Source of the DNA: an uncultured Collinsella sp.
GTDB taxonomy: Bacteria; Actinomycetota; Coriobacteriia; Coriobacteriales; Coriobacteriaceae
NCBI GenBank assembly: GCA_959599095.1
Contig: CAUGGC010000035.1
Span: forward strand, 1-17,590
Direction of reading: 5' to 3'
Length of the DNA stretch: 17,590 bases
The notes under the pieces are model-generated. The model did no database searches. It was not told the DNA's origin and saw only the letters and a list, made by a program, of their open reading frames with translations. Position 1 is the stretch's first letter, and each line of letters starts with the position of its first letter. Below are positions 5,925 through 13,629 of this stretch, one piece after another. The position numbers were made by a program, and so were the translations under genes.

Positions 5925-7376
5925 ATGGCGGACAAGAACGCAGAAGTTGCAGTCGAGGATAACGGCGGCATGAAGAAAACGCTTTCGCTCTGGAACTTCT
6001 TCACCATCGGTTTCGGTGCCATCATCGGTACCGGTTGGGTTCTGCAGGTCGGCGACTGGATGGTCGTGGGCGGCGGTCCCGTTCCCGCTATGATCGCATT
6101 CCTCTTGGGTGCAATCTTCCTCGTGCCCGTCGGAGCTGTTTTCGGTGAGCTCACGGCTGCTATCCCCATCTCGGGCGGCATCGTCGAGTATGTCGATCGT
6201 AGCTTTGGCCGTACGCTGAGCTACATCACCGGTTGGCTTTTGGCCCTGGGCAACGGCATCCTGTGCCCGTGGGAGGCCATCGCCATTTCGACCCTCGTGT
6301 CCGAGATGTTCGGCAGCCTGCCCGGTCTTGAGTGGCTGCGCGCCGTTAAGCTCTACACCATCCTGGGCGCCGACGTTTACCTGTTCCCGACGCTGATCGC
6401 GCTCGGCTTCGCAGCCTACGTCATCTTCCTCAACTTCCGCGGTGCCAGCTCGGCCGCCAAGCTCCAGGCCTTCCTGACCAAGGCTCTGCTCTGCGGCATG
6501 CTGCTCGCCATGGGCGTCTCGCTGTTCACCGGCTCGCCGGACAACGCCATGCCCGTGTTCTCCCAGGTCACCGGCGCTGGCGGCGGTAAGGCCGCTACCG
6601 AGGGCACCAGCCTGTTCGCCGGCATCGTGTCGGTCCTGGTTCTGACCCCGTTCTTCTACGCCGGTTTCGACACCATTCCTCAGCAGGCTGAGGAAGCAGC
6701 CGAGGGCCTCAACTGGAACAAGTTCGGCAAGATCATCTCCCTGGCTCTGCTGGCCGCCGGCGGCTTCTACATGGTCTGCATCTACTCGTTCGGCACCATT
6801 CTCGACTGGCATGAGTTTGTTAAGAGCCCGGTTCCCGCGCTTTCCTGCCTCAAGGGCATCAACATGCTTCTGTACCTGGCCATGCTCGTCATCGCCACGC
6901 TTGGACCCATGGGCCCGATGAACTCCTTCTACGGCGCCACGAGCCGCATCATGCTTGCCATGGGCCGCAAGGGCCAGCTGCCCGAGAAGTTCGCCGAGGT
7001 CGACCCCAAGTCCGGCGCTCCCAAGCTCGCCTGCGTCGTTCTGGGCGTCATCACCGTCATCGGTCCGTTCCTGGGCAAGAACATGCTCATCCCTCTGACC
7101 AACGTGTCGGCTCTCGCCTTCATCTTCTCCTGCGGTATGGTCGCCCTCGCCTGCCTGCGCATGCGCTTCACCGAGCCCGACCTGCCTCGTCCCTACGAGG
7201 TGCCCGGCGGCAAGTTTGGCATCGGCCTCGCTATCGCTGCCTGCGCCATCATCATCGGCCTGCTCGTGATTCCGTTCTCTCCCGCCTCCCTCAACATGGT
7301 GGAGTGGAGCATCGTGATCGGTTGGTTGGCTATTGGCCTGGCCCTCATGGCTTTCACCAATTCCCGCAAAAAGTAA
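5925..7376 (+). CDS. APC superfamily amino acid permease
   Basis: A 483-aa integral membrane transporter with about twelve hydrophobic segments. The first carries the APC signature GFGAIIGTGW (residues 29-38), and the second ends in the family element VGAVFGELTAAIPISGG, so it belongs to the amino acid-polyamine-organocation superfamily (AA_permease_2 type). Residues 1-18 are polar and cytoplasmic. It most likely imports an amino acid, amine or related nitrogen compound; I cannot name the substrate. ATG 5925 has GGAGGGG about 5-6 nt upstream; an earlier in-frame ATG at 5886 lacks this. The codon bias is strong. The amidohydrolase starts 131 bp downstream, with only a hairpin without T-tract between, so partial co-transcription and a shared substrate pathway are plausible (inference). 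Confidence 0.9.
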   Translation: MADKNAEVAVEDNGGMKKTLSLWNFFTIGFGAIIGTGWVLQVGDWMVVGGGPVPAMIAFLLGAIFLVPVGAVFGELTAAIPISGGIVEYVDRSFGRTLSYITGWLLALGNGILCPWEAIAISTLVSEMFGSLPGLEWLRAVKLYTILGADVYLFPTLIALGFAAYVIFLNFRGASSAAKLQAFLTKALLCGMLLAMGVSLFTGSPDNAMPVFSQVTGAGGGKAATEGTSLFAGIVSVLVLTPFFYAGFDTIPQQAEEAAEGLNWNKFGKIISLALLAAGGFYMVCIYSFGTILDWHEFVKSPVPALSCLKGINMLLYLAMLVIATLGPMGPMNSFYGATSRIMLAMGRKGQLPEKFAEVDPKSGAPKLACVVLGVITVIGPFLGKNMLIPLTNVSALAFIFSCGMVALACLRMRFTEPDLPRPYEVPGGKFGIGLAIAACAIIIGLLVIPFSPASLNMVEWSIVIGWLAIGLALMAFTNSRKK

Positions 7377-7396
7377 CGCCTAGCCGGGGCGGATCG

Positions 7397-7425
7397 GGTG
7401 CGCGGAATCCTCTCTCCCGCGCACC
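7397..7425 (+). terminator. 9-bp hairpin after the permease, no T-tract
   Basis: GGTGCGCGG (7397-7405) and CCGCGCACC (7417-7425) pair perfectly around an 11-nt loop, 20 bp after the permease stop. The lack of a T-tract makes it a weak or partial terminator, or a processing/stability hairpin that would set permease versus amidohydrolase levels. Confidence 0.45.
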
Positions 7426-7439
7426 GAACCCGGCACCAC

Positions 7440-7477
7440 TTGGGTAGCTTTGTGAGGCCTTAACCCAACACGGCCTC
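7440..7477 (+). promoter_or_regulatory. interlocking stems in the amidohydrolase leader
   Basis: TTGGGT (7440-7445) can pair with ACCCAA (7463-7468), and GAGGCC (7454-7459) with GGCCTC (7472-7477). The second left arm lies in the loop of the first, so the stems either compete or form an H-type pseudoknot. The element ends 21 nt before the GGAGG ribosome site at 7499-7503. Confidence 0.35.
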
Positions 7478-7507
7478 GCCCACTATATGGATCCATAAGG
7501 AGGAACC

Positions 7508-8785
7508 ATGTCCACTAAGTATGCAATCGTTGGCGGCAAGCTCATCGACGGTACCGGTGCCGAGCCGGTCGAGAACTCCCTCGTTCTCGTCGACGACAAC
7601 GGCAAGATCGAGTACGCCGGCGCTATGCAGGACCTTCCCGAGGGCGTTGAGGTCATCGACGCCGCCGGCAAGACCGTCCTTCCCGGCCTGATCGACACCC
7701 ACCTGCACTTCTCGGGCAACCTGACCGACGATGACACCGATTGGGTCATGCAGCCGCTCCTCGAGAAGCAGGCCGTCGCCGTCAAGCAGGCCTACGACTG
7801 CCTCACCCATGGCCTCACCACCGTCTGCGAGATCGGCCGCTTTGGTATCCAGATCCGTGACTGCATCGACAAGGGCGTCTTTAAGGGCCCGCGCGTTCTG
7901 GCCACCGGTCTCGGCTTCTGCCGCGTTGCCGGCCACGGTGACTCCCACCACTGCACCCAGGAGCTCAACAAGGAATCCCATCCCTGGGGCGACCAGGTCG
8001 ACGGTCCTTGGGATCTGCGCAAGGCCGTCCGTCGTCGCCTGCGCGAGAACCCCGATGCCATCAAGATCTGGGCTACCGGTGGCGGCATCTGGCGCTGGGA
8101 CTCCGGTCGCGACCAGCACTACTGCTCCGAGGAGATCCAGGCCGTGGTCGACGAGGCAAAGATGGTCGGCATCCCCGTGTGGAGCCACTGCTACAACAAC
8201 CACGCCGCTGCCTACGATTCCGTTCGCTTTGGCTGCGAGCAGCTGATTCACGGTTTCGATATCGATGAGCGCACCATGGACCTCATGGCCGAGCAGGGCA
8301 CCTTCTTCACCCCGACGATCGCCTTCCTGCCCACCTGGTACGCCACCTATCCGCCCGTCTACGTCCCCGAGCTGCACGACAAGTACGAGGGCACCCTGGT
8401 CGAGAAGGAGCTGCAGCGCAACTACGACTGCCTGCGCGAGGCCAAGAAGCGCGGCGTCGTCATGACGATCGGCTCCGACTCCTTCTCCTTCGTCACCCCG
8501 TACGGCACCTGCTCCATCGAGGAGATGTACGAGTTCGTCGACAAGATCGGCTTCACCCCGGTCGAGACCATCACCTGCGCCACCCTCAACGGTGCCAAGA
8601 TGTGCCACATCGAGGACGAGACCGGTTCCATCGAGGCCGGCAAGTGCGCCGACCTGCTGGTCGTCAACGGTGACGTCGCCGCCGACATCCACGTGCTCAA
8701 CACCGACAACATGGACGTCATCATGAAGGACGGCTGGATCGTCGAGGCTGGCACCTTTGGCGAGGCCAACAAATACAGCGCCTAA
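7508..8785 (+). CDS. metal-dependent amidohydrolase (imidazolonepropionase/prolidase-like)
   Basis: A 425-aa cytoplasmic enzyme of the amidohydrolase superfamily, closest in pattern to the metal-dependent hydrolase subgroup that includes Xaa-Arg/Lys and Xaa-Pro dipeptidase-like enzymes. The ligand set is complete: His65 and His67 in DTHLHFSG, the likely carboxylated Lys186 in IKIWATGGG, His227 in WSHCYN, His248 in IHGFD and Asp324 in IGSDSF, indicating a binuclear metal site. The N-terminal beta domain (1-60) and C-terminal GSIEAGKCADLLVV strand are typical. The substrate is not predictable; peptide, hydantoin-like or other cyclic amides are possible. ATG 7508 has AGGAGG 4 nt upstream. It follows the permease gene and is closed by a strong terminator at 8844. 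Confidence 0.9.
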   Translation: MSTKYAIVGGKLIDGTGAEPVENSLVLVDDNGKIEYAGAMQDLPEGVEVIDAAGKTVLPGLIDTHLHFSGNLTDDDTDWVMQPLLEKQAVAVKQAYDCLTHGLTTVCEIGRFGIQIRDCIDKGVFKGPRVLATGLGFCRVAGHGDSHHCTQELNKESHPWGDQVDGPWDLRKAVRRRLRENPDAIKIWATGGGIWRWDSGRDQHYCSEEIQAVVDEAKMVGIPVWSHCYNNHAAAYDSVRFGCEQLIHGFDIDERTMDLMAEQGTFFTPTIAFLPTWYATYPPVYVPELHDKYEGTLVEKELQRNYDCLREAKKRGVVMTIGSDSFSFVTPYGTCSIEEMYEFVDKIGFTPVETITCATLNGAKMCHIEDETGSIEAGKCADLLVVNGDVAADIHVLNTDNMDVIMKDGWIVEAGTFGEANKYSA

Positions 8786-8843
8786 GATACCGTTTGTCGA
8801 TGGCTGGATGTAAAACACAGTTTTTGATTGCATAATTCAATGG

Positions 8844-8870
8844 AGAGGGTCGCTTGCGGCCCTCTTTATT
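8844..8870 (+). terminator. intrinsic terminator between amidohydrolase and LytS kinase
   Basis: A 9-bp stem, AGAGGGTCG (8844-8852) with CGGCCCTCT (8857-8865), contains one G-U pair, has loop CTTG and is followed by TTTATT. It ends only 32 bp before the kinase start codon and lies downstream of a CATAAT -10-like box at 8831-8836. It may therefore be a leader attenuator for the kinase as well as the end of the amidohydrolase transcript. Confidence 0.85.
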
Positions 8871-8902
8871 GCTATGGGTGCGATAGAAAAAAGGGGATGA
8901 CG

Positions 8903-10288
8903 GTGGATTTAAACAGGCTGATTCTGGGCAAGAGCTACAACTCTACCAAGGTCTTTCGTACGGCCCAGCATGTGGTCCAGGCTATCCTGCTCGGTGTTGT
9001 CGTTCCGGCGCTTATCCTGCTGCTTATCTGGGATTTAACCGATAATCCCAATCCCGTTCCGGGCGTTGTCGTTATTGCCGGCTTGGTCATGCTGTGCTTC
9101 TTTTTCTCATATGTCTTTGTGGTCCCCGACGACCTCACATCGAGCGCAACCGACCGTACGCTCGCCATCGCATCAAAAATATTCGCCTACACGTCGCGCG
9201 GCCTTACGCCCGAAGCGGCCCTGGGCGCCTCTAAAATCATCCTGTCCGAGACCATCGCCTCTGCCATCTGCTTTACCGACGGCAAGCAGGTGTTGGCAAG
9301 CTGGGGCGAGGACTCGGCAAAGTGCCCTGCCGGCACCCCGGTCGTGCTCAAGACCACGCTCAGTGTGATTGAGACGGGCGAGCAGAGCGTGTTTTCGCGT
9401 GACACCTCCAATGAGACGGGTGGCTATTTTCCCCGCCTGCGCGCCGGCATTGTCGCGCCGCTTACCGTGCGCGGACATTGCGTGGGTACGCTCGAGCTGT
9501 ATTACCCCCGCCTGAGCAGCATTGATATGCGCCAGACGGCGTTGGCCTCGGGTTTTGCCGATCTCATTTCCACGCAGCTCGCCAGCTTTGAGCTCGAGCG
9601 CCAGGACGAGCTCACGGCCCGCGTTGAGCTTCGCGCCCTGCAGTCGCAGGTCGACCCGCATTTTCTATTCAATACCATTAGCACGATCGTGTCGCTCGTT
9701 CGAACCGAGCCCGACAAGGCGCGATCGTTGCTGATCGACTTTTCCAACTACTATCGTCAGACGCTTTCTGACTCCGATACGCTCACCACGCTCGAGCACG
9801 AGGTGGAACAGGGCACTCGTTATATCAATCTTATGCAGGCCCGGTATGGCGACGGCCGTCTGCGCGTCTCGGTCGACATCGACTTTGAGGTGCGCGACAG
9901 CCTGGTGCCGCCGTTTATCTTGCAGCCGCTGCTCGAAAACTGCATCAAGCATGCGCAGCGCGAGATCGAGCCGCTTTCTATTCGTGTTAGGGCTTTTGAG
10001 ACCGATGACGGCTTGGAGATCATCGTCGAAGACGACGGCATCGGAATGAGCGAAGAAGTCTGCGCGCATCTGTTTGAGCAGCATCGCCGAGAGGAGCCCG
10101 AGAGCATTACCGCCGACGGCTCCGTCAAGCGAGGTTGCGGCCTGGCGCTCTTCAACGTGCTTCAGCGCATCCATTTCTTTTACGGAGAAGATTCTGGCAT
10201 GCGCGTGAAGTCCCAGGAGGGCGTGGGAACGCAGGTCATCGTTGAGTTGAACGGCGAGCCACATGAGCCGGCGCCGTTGACGGTGTAG
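8903..10288 (+). CDS. LytS-type sensor histidine kinase, copy 1
   Basis: A membrane histidine kinase of the LytS/YehU (His_kinase PF06580) class. Counting from ATG 8897, two membrane segments lie at about residues 26-46 and 55-77, joined by a loop of only about 8 residues. A GAF-like domain at about 85-230 follows, then QSQVDPHFLFN with the phospho-acceptor His255, the N box LLENCIKHA (Asn348), DDGIGM (379-384) and the lid GCGLALFN (413-420). The 5TM receptor domain of classical LytS is absent, so sensing is probably cytoplasmic. Start choice: GGGG abuts ATG 8897 with no spacer, whereas GTG 8903 has AGGGG 6 nt away, so GTG 8903 (461 aa) is preferred; ATG 8897 remains possible. The partner regulator starts 38 nt downstream. 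Confidence 0.9.
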   Translation: MDLNRLILGKSYNSTKVFRTAQHVVQAILLGVVVPALILLLIWDLTDNPNPVPGVVVIAGLVMLCFFFSYVFVVPDDLTSSATDRTLAIASKIFAYTSRGLTPEAALGASKIILSETIASAICFTDGKQVLASWGEDSAKCPAGTPVVLKTTLSVIETGEQSVFSRDTSNETGGYFPRLRAGIVAPLTVRGHCVGTLELYYPRLSSIDMRQTALASGFADLISTQLASFELERQDELTARVELRALQSQVDPHFLFNTISTIVSLVRTEPDKARSLLIDFSNYYRQTLSDSDTLTTLEHEVEQGTRYINLMQARYGDGRLRVSVDIDFEVRDSLVPPFILQPLLENCIKHAQREIEPLSIRVRAFETDDGLEIIVEDDGIGMSEEVCAHLFEQHRREEPESITADGSVKRGCGLALFNVLQRIHFFYGEDSGMRVKSQEGVGTQVIVELNGEPHEPAPLTV

Positions 10289-10326
10289 CACGCGGTTGGA
10301 TTGAGAGAAAAAGAGGGGAAGCGCAT

Positions 10327-11061
10327 ATGTCCGAAGGCTGGAACATACTGGTGGTTGATGACGAGCCCCCAATTAGGGCTGAGCTACGCTATCTGTTGGA
10401 AAAGGATACGCGTGTGGGTCAGATTGCCGAGGCGGGCAATGTCACCGAAGCCGTGGAGCTGATTCTGTCGAACAAGCCCGACGTGCTGTTTTTAGACATC
10501 ACGATGCCCGGGCGCTCGGGAATTGAGCTTGCCGAGACCCTGCAAAACCTAAAGAGGCCGCCGGTCGTGGTGTTTGTGACGGCATTTGCCGAGTATGCGG
10601 CCGATGCCTATAACCTCGATGCTGTCGATTACGTCGTTAAACCGGTCGAGGATGCCCGCTTGTCAAAGGCGCTCGACAAGATCGAGACTGCCCTGGGCGC
10701 TCGCCGCGTCGTCCATGCTCCGCGCCAGCCTTTGCGCCTGACGGTGGATCGCGGGGGCAAAAAGGTGTTCATTCCCGTGGCGGATGTATGCTACTTTGAG
10801 GCGCGCGCCGATTTTTGCAACGCCGTCTGCGCCGAGGGGGCGTACCTGATCAATGAGTCGATTTCCTCGCTCGAGCGTCGCCTGGCCTCCGAGGGCTTTA
10901 TCCGCGTCCACCGCAGCTATCTGGTTAATTTGGAAGACGTGCACAATGTCGAGATCGGCTCCACGGGCCTGATGGAGCTCAGGCTCGATCGCGTAACCTC
11001 GACGGTGCCCGTGTCCCGCCGTCGCGCCGCCGAGGTCAAATCGCACTTGGGGCTAGCGTAA
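10327..11061 (+). CDS. LytTR-family response regulator, copy 1
   Basis: A 244-aa regulator. The receiver domain (1-122) has acidic pair Asp11/Asp12, phospho-acceptor Asp57 in FLDITMPG, Thr85 and Lys105, all intact. After a short linker, the LytTR DNA-binding domain (about 135-243) contains FIPVADVCYFEA, the FIRVHRSYLVNL segment (197-208) and a C-terminal VPVSRRRAAEVK motif. LytTR proteins bind pairs of short direct repeats about 21 bp apart beside promoters. ATG 10327 has AGGGG 8 nt upstream. It follows the kinase gene by 38 nt, so the pair is an operon. Its sequence closely parallels the regulator at 16230, indicating an ancient duplication. I see no clear terminator after it. Confidence 0.95.
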   Translation: MSEGWNILVVDDEPPIRAELRYLLEKDTRVGQIAEAGNVTEAVELILSNKPDVLFLDITMPGRSGIELAETLQNLKRPPVVVFVTAFAEYAADAYNLDAVDYVVKPVEDARLSKALDKIETALGARRVVHAPRQPLRLTVDRGGKKVFIPVADVCYFEARADFCNAVCAEGAYLINESISSLERRLASEGFIRVHRSYLVNLEDVHNVEIGSTGLMELRLDRVTSTVPVSRRRAAEVKSHLGLA

Positions 11062-11091
11062 GGGTCGGTGTGCCATCGTTTGCCGTTGCAG

Positions 11092-11120
11092 GTTTGGCAT
11101 GACTGTGCGGTGGGCATAAT
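11092..11120 (+). promoter_or_regulatory. candidate promoter of the phospholipase-like gene
   Basis: The -10 CATAAT at 11115-11120 matches the consensus at 5 of 6 bases and is preceded by GTGGG. The best -35 is a weak TTTGGC/TTGGCA at 11093-11099, 15-16 bp away. The start codon is 32 bp downstream. The same TGGG context precedes the -10 elements at 12152 and 13551. Confidence 0.5.
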
Positions 11121-11152
11121 GGATTGCATCGAATGAAATCGAAAGGATTATT

Positions 11153-12097
11153 ATGCCTGCGCTCATTACGCATCATCTGTTTGGCGAGGAAAGCATCGAC
11201 CGTCTTCCGCAGGGCGTTATCACGTCCGACGAGGAGCGCATCGCCTTTATCCTGGGAAACCAAGGTCCCGACCCGTTCTTCTTTCACATGCTCACGCCGC
11301 GCATTTCCGACTGCATGTCGCTTGCTCAGGTCATGCACCGCTCGCGCATGTCGCGCCAGTTCTCGTGCCTGCGCGACGGCGTGTCGCACCTGCAGCCGCG
11401 CGATGCCAATCTGGGTCGCGCCTTTGCGCTGGGCCTGTTGTCGCACTATGTGCTCGATCGCAATGCCCATCCCTTTGTCTACGAGCAGCAGTTTGGCATT
11501 GTCGAGTCCGATCCCGAGCTCGAGGCTTCGGGCAGTCAAGTTCATGCCGTGCTCGAAAGCGATCTGGACGTGCTGATGCTGCAGCTCAAGCGCGATGGGG
11601 CTACGGTCGAGGATTATCCGCCGGCGGGCGAGATCGTCACTACCGACCGCATCAATCGCGTTGCCGGTGTGCTGATGAGCTATGTTGCCGGACGCGTGTA
11701 CGGCATCGATATCCCGGTGGGAGAGTACGGCGGCGCCGTAGCCGACATGCAGCTGCTCTACCGCACTATCGAGCCCGCCGGTTCGGCCAAGACGCGCGCG
11801 ATTGCCCTGCTCGAGGGCTTGGTGCACGATTATTCGCTGCTCGACGGCCTTGCGCACCGCGTGACGACCGAGCTGCCCGAGCGTACCGGCAACCTGGGCC
11901 ACTTGGCATGGAAGAGCCCCTTTACCGACGAGGTCTCGAACGAGAGCTTCCCCGAGGTCTTTGACCGCGCGCTGGTCGATTACGAGCTCGCCGTCGCCCG
12001 CTTTATCGAGACCGGCGATATGGAAGCCGTGACCAACCACGTCAATTACAGCGGTCGCGTGCTCGGCGCCGACGAAGAGTTCGACCGCGAGGAGTAG
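11153..12097 (+). CDS. zinc-dependent phospholipase C-like protein
   Basis: A 314-aa protein of the zinc-dependent phospholipase C/S1-P1 fold (Pfam Zn_dep_PLPC). Candidate metal ligands are His7/His8 in ITHHLFG, Asp40 in GNQGPDPFFF, and His98, Asp102 and His106 in LLSHYVLDRNAHPF, which reproduces the family's H-x3-D-x3-H helix. There is no signal peptide, so unlike the secreted toxins of this fold it is probably intracellular, as are many uncharacterised Firmicutes and Actinobacteria members. The substrate is unknown. ATG 11153 has AAAGGA 5 nt upstream. It follows the first LytTR gene by 91 bp with its own likely promoter. Confidence 0.82.
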   Translation: MPALITHHLFGEESIDRLPQGVITSDEERIAFILGNQGPDPFFFHMLTPRISDCMSLAQVMHRSRMSRQFSCLRDGVSHLQPRDANLGRAFALGLLSHYVLDRNAHPFVYEQQFGIVESDPELEASGSQVHAVLESDLDVLMLQLKRDGATVEDYPPAGEIVTTDRINRVAGVLMSYVAGRVYGIDIPVGEYGGAVADMQLLYRTIEPAGSAKTRAIALLEGLVHDYSLLDGLAHRVTTELPERTGNLGHLAWKSPFTDEVSNESFPEVFDRALVDYELAVARFIETGDMEAVTNHVNYSGRVLGADEEFDREE

Positions 12098-12143
12098 GGC
12101 TCGTGCGTGCCCCTTTGCCGAATCCTTACCGGTGCCTCTGTGC

Positions 12144-12157
12144 AATTGGGGTACGAT
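12144..12157 (+). promoter_or_regulatory. candidate promoter of the UMF1 transporter
   Basis: The -10 TACGAT at 12152-12157 is preceded by TTGGGG. No -35 is recognisable at 16-19 bp. It is read as an extended -10 promoter because the same G-rich context recurs at two other starts in this window. The start codon lies 41 bp downstream. Confidence 0.45.
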
Positions 12158-12198
12158 GAACTAACTGCATATCGGGCGAATACGAAGGGTCCCTGTCC

Positions 12199-13458
12199 AT
12201 GAAATACACCAAGCTCGAGCGTAACTGGGTCATGTACGATGTGGGAAACTCGGCCCTCGTGCTGCTCAATACCTCGGTGGTGCCCATCTACTTTAACGCC
12301 ATCAATACCGGTGCTTCCTCGGCAGACCTGGTGGTCGCTTGGGGCAACGCGCAGACGATTGCCTCGCTGGTCATTGCCATGCTCATGCCCATTCTGGGCG
12401 CGCTTGCCGATTACGCCGGCAACAAGATCAAGTTCTTCTTGGGCTTCTTCCTCACGGGCCTGGTGCTTTGCCTGGCGCAGGCTATCCCAATGTCCGCCAT
12501 GGCATTTTTGACCGTGTACGTGCTGTGCACCATCGGCCTTAACTCTTCTATGACATTCTACGACGCCATGCTGCCCGACATTACCACCGACGAGCGCATG
12601 GACGCCGTGTCCAGCTCGGGTTATGCCTGGGGCTACATCGGTTCCACCGTGCCGTTCATCATCTGCTTGGCGCTTATCATGGGTGGTCCCGCTCTTGGTG
12701 TCCCCACCATGCTGGCAACGCGTCTGTCGTTTGTCATCACTGGTGCCTGGTGGCTCATCTTTACCCTGCCGCTCATTCGCACCTATAAGCAGAAGTACGG
12801 TCGCGAGCGCGGTCCCGAGGACACTATCGGCCACATCGTGGGCGGTGTGTTCTCCGAGGTCGGACACACCATGCGCGAGATCGCCCACAACAAGACCGTG
12901 CTGGTCTACATGATCGCGTTCTTCTTCTATATCGACGGTGTGCACACGGTCATTTCCATGGCCACCAGTTACGGATCGGCCTTGGGCATCGATTCGACCC
13001 AACTGGTGCTGGCTCTGCTCGTTACGCAGTTTGTGGCCTTTCCGTCCGCCATCATCTACGGCAAGCTCGCCGGCCGTGTGGGCACGCTCAACATGATCTT
13101 GGTGGCAGTTGCCGCCTATATGGGCATTGTGCTGTTCGCCGCGTTCTTCCTAAAGACCGCCTTTGAGTTTTGGGTGCTTGCCATTATGGTCGGCCTGTTC
13201 CAGGGCGGCGTGCAGGCGCTCAGCCGCAGCTACTTTGGCCGCATTATCCCCAAGGAAAAGTCCAACGAGTACTACGGCTTCTTTGACATCTTTGGCCGCT
13301 ATGCAAGCGTTATGGGCACCTTCCTGGTGTCGATCGTCACCTCGCTGACCGGCAACCCGTCGCTGGGCGTCCTTTCCATTGGTGTGCTGCTGGTCGTTGG
13401 CTTTATGCTGCTGGTCCGCCTGTCCCGCATGACTCGGGCGGCAGAGCATGCCGCATAG
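12199..13458 (+). CDS. UMF1-family MFS transporter
   Basis: A 419-aa integral membrane protein with about twelve hydrophobic segments, of the major facilitator UMF1/Atg22-like group. Family hallmarks are WVMYDVGNSAL at residues 10-20, the helix GYAWGYIGSTVPFII (about 140-154) and the highly characteristic GGVQALSRSYFGRIIP region (about 335-350) followed by NEYYGFFDIFGRYAS. The Atg22 homologue in yeast exports amino acids from the vacuole; bacterial substrates are not established, and small-solute export is possible. ATG 12199 has AAGGG about 9 nt upstream. Its promoter candidate is at 12152. It is separated from the phospholipase-like gene by 101 bp and from the glycosyltransferase by 171 bp that contain a terminator. 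Confidence 0.92.
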   Translation: MKYTKLERNWVMYDVGNSALVLLNTSVVPIYFNAINTGASSADLVVAWGNAQTIASLVIAMLMPILGALADYAGNKIKFFLGFFLTGLVLCLAQAIPMSAMAFLTVYVLCTIGLNSSMTFYDAMLPDITTDERMDAVSSSGYAWGYIGSTVPFIICLALIMGGPALGVPTMLATRLSFVITGAWWLIFTLPLIRTYKQKYGRERGPEDTIGHIVGGVFSEVGHTMREIAHNKTVLVYMIAFFFYIDGVHTVISMATSYGSALGIDSTQLVLALLVTQFVAFPSAIIYGKLAGRVGTLNMILVAVAAYMGIVLFAAFFLKTAFEFWVLAIMVGLFQGGVQALSRSYFGRIIPKEKSNEYYGFFDIFGRYASVMGTFLVSIVTSLTGNPSLGVLSIGVLLVVGFMLLVRLSRMTRAAEHAA

Positions 13459-13543
13459 GAGTGAGCGGTTATTGTGCCTGTCCACGGTACTCTTTTGGGG
13501 TTATCCGCAATAAACATTCTGACTTTCGAACAATGATTAGCCC

Positions 13544-13556
13544 AAGTGGGTATGAT
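13544..13556 (+). promoter_or_regulatory. extended -10 upstream of the glycosyltransferase operon
   Basis: AAGTGGG precedes TATGAT (13551-13556), with no -35 match at normal spacing. Initiation would fall near 13563, about 10 nt before the terminator hairpin at 13573, so a transcript from here would end at about 45 nt unless the terminator is bypassed. Confidence 0.5.
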
Positions 13557-13572
13557 GGAGTCAGCTAGGTCG

Positions 13573-13608
13573 CGGGGCGTCGCCTGTGTTTGGCGGCGTC
13601 CCGTTTTT
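13573..13608 (+). terminator. intrinsic terminator/attenuator before the glycosyltransferase
   Basis: A 12-bp stem, CGGGGCGTCGCC (13573-13584) with GGCGGCGTCCCG (13592-13603), contains two G-U pairs, has a 7-nt loop and is followed by TTTTT. It ends only 21 bp before the glycosyltransferase start, leaving no room for a downstream promoter. It can end the UMF1 transcript, and operon transcripts must cross it. Confidence 0.88.
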
Positions 13609-13629
13609 GTGTTGCAGGGAGGGTAAGGC

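Noticed and set aside
5892..6812. 306-codon minus-strand open frame opposite the permease
   Set aside because: It is a hydrophilic low-complexity product antisense to a clear 12-segment transporter; a shadow of codon bias.
7460..8833. 457-codon minus-strand open frame opposite the amidohydrolase
   Set aside because: It has the same reverse-frame composition, no ribosome site, and overlaps a gene with complete catalytic residues.
12046..13002. 318-codon minus-strand open frame opposite the UMF1 transporter
   Set aside because: It is a His/Gly/Asp-rich reverse-frame artefact with no motif.
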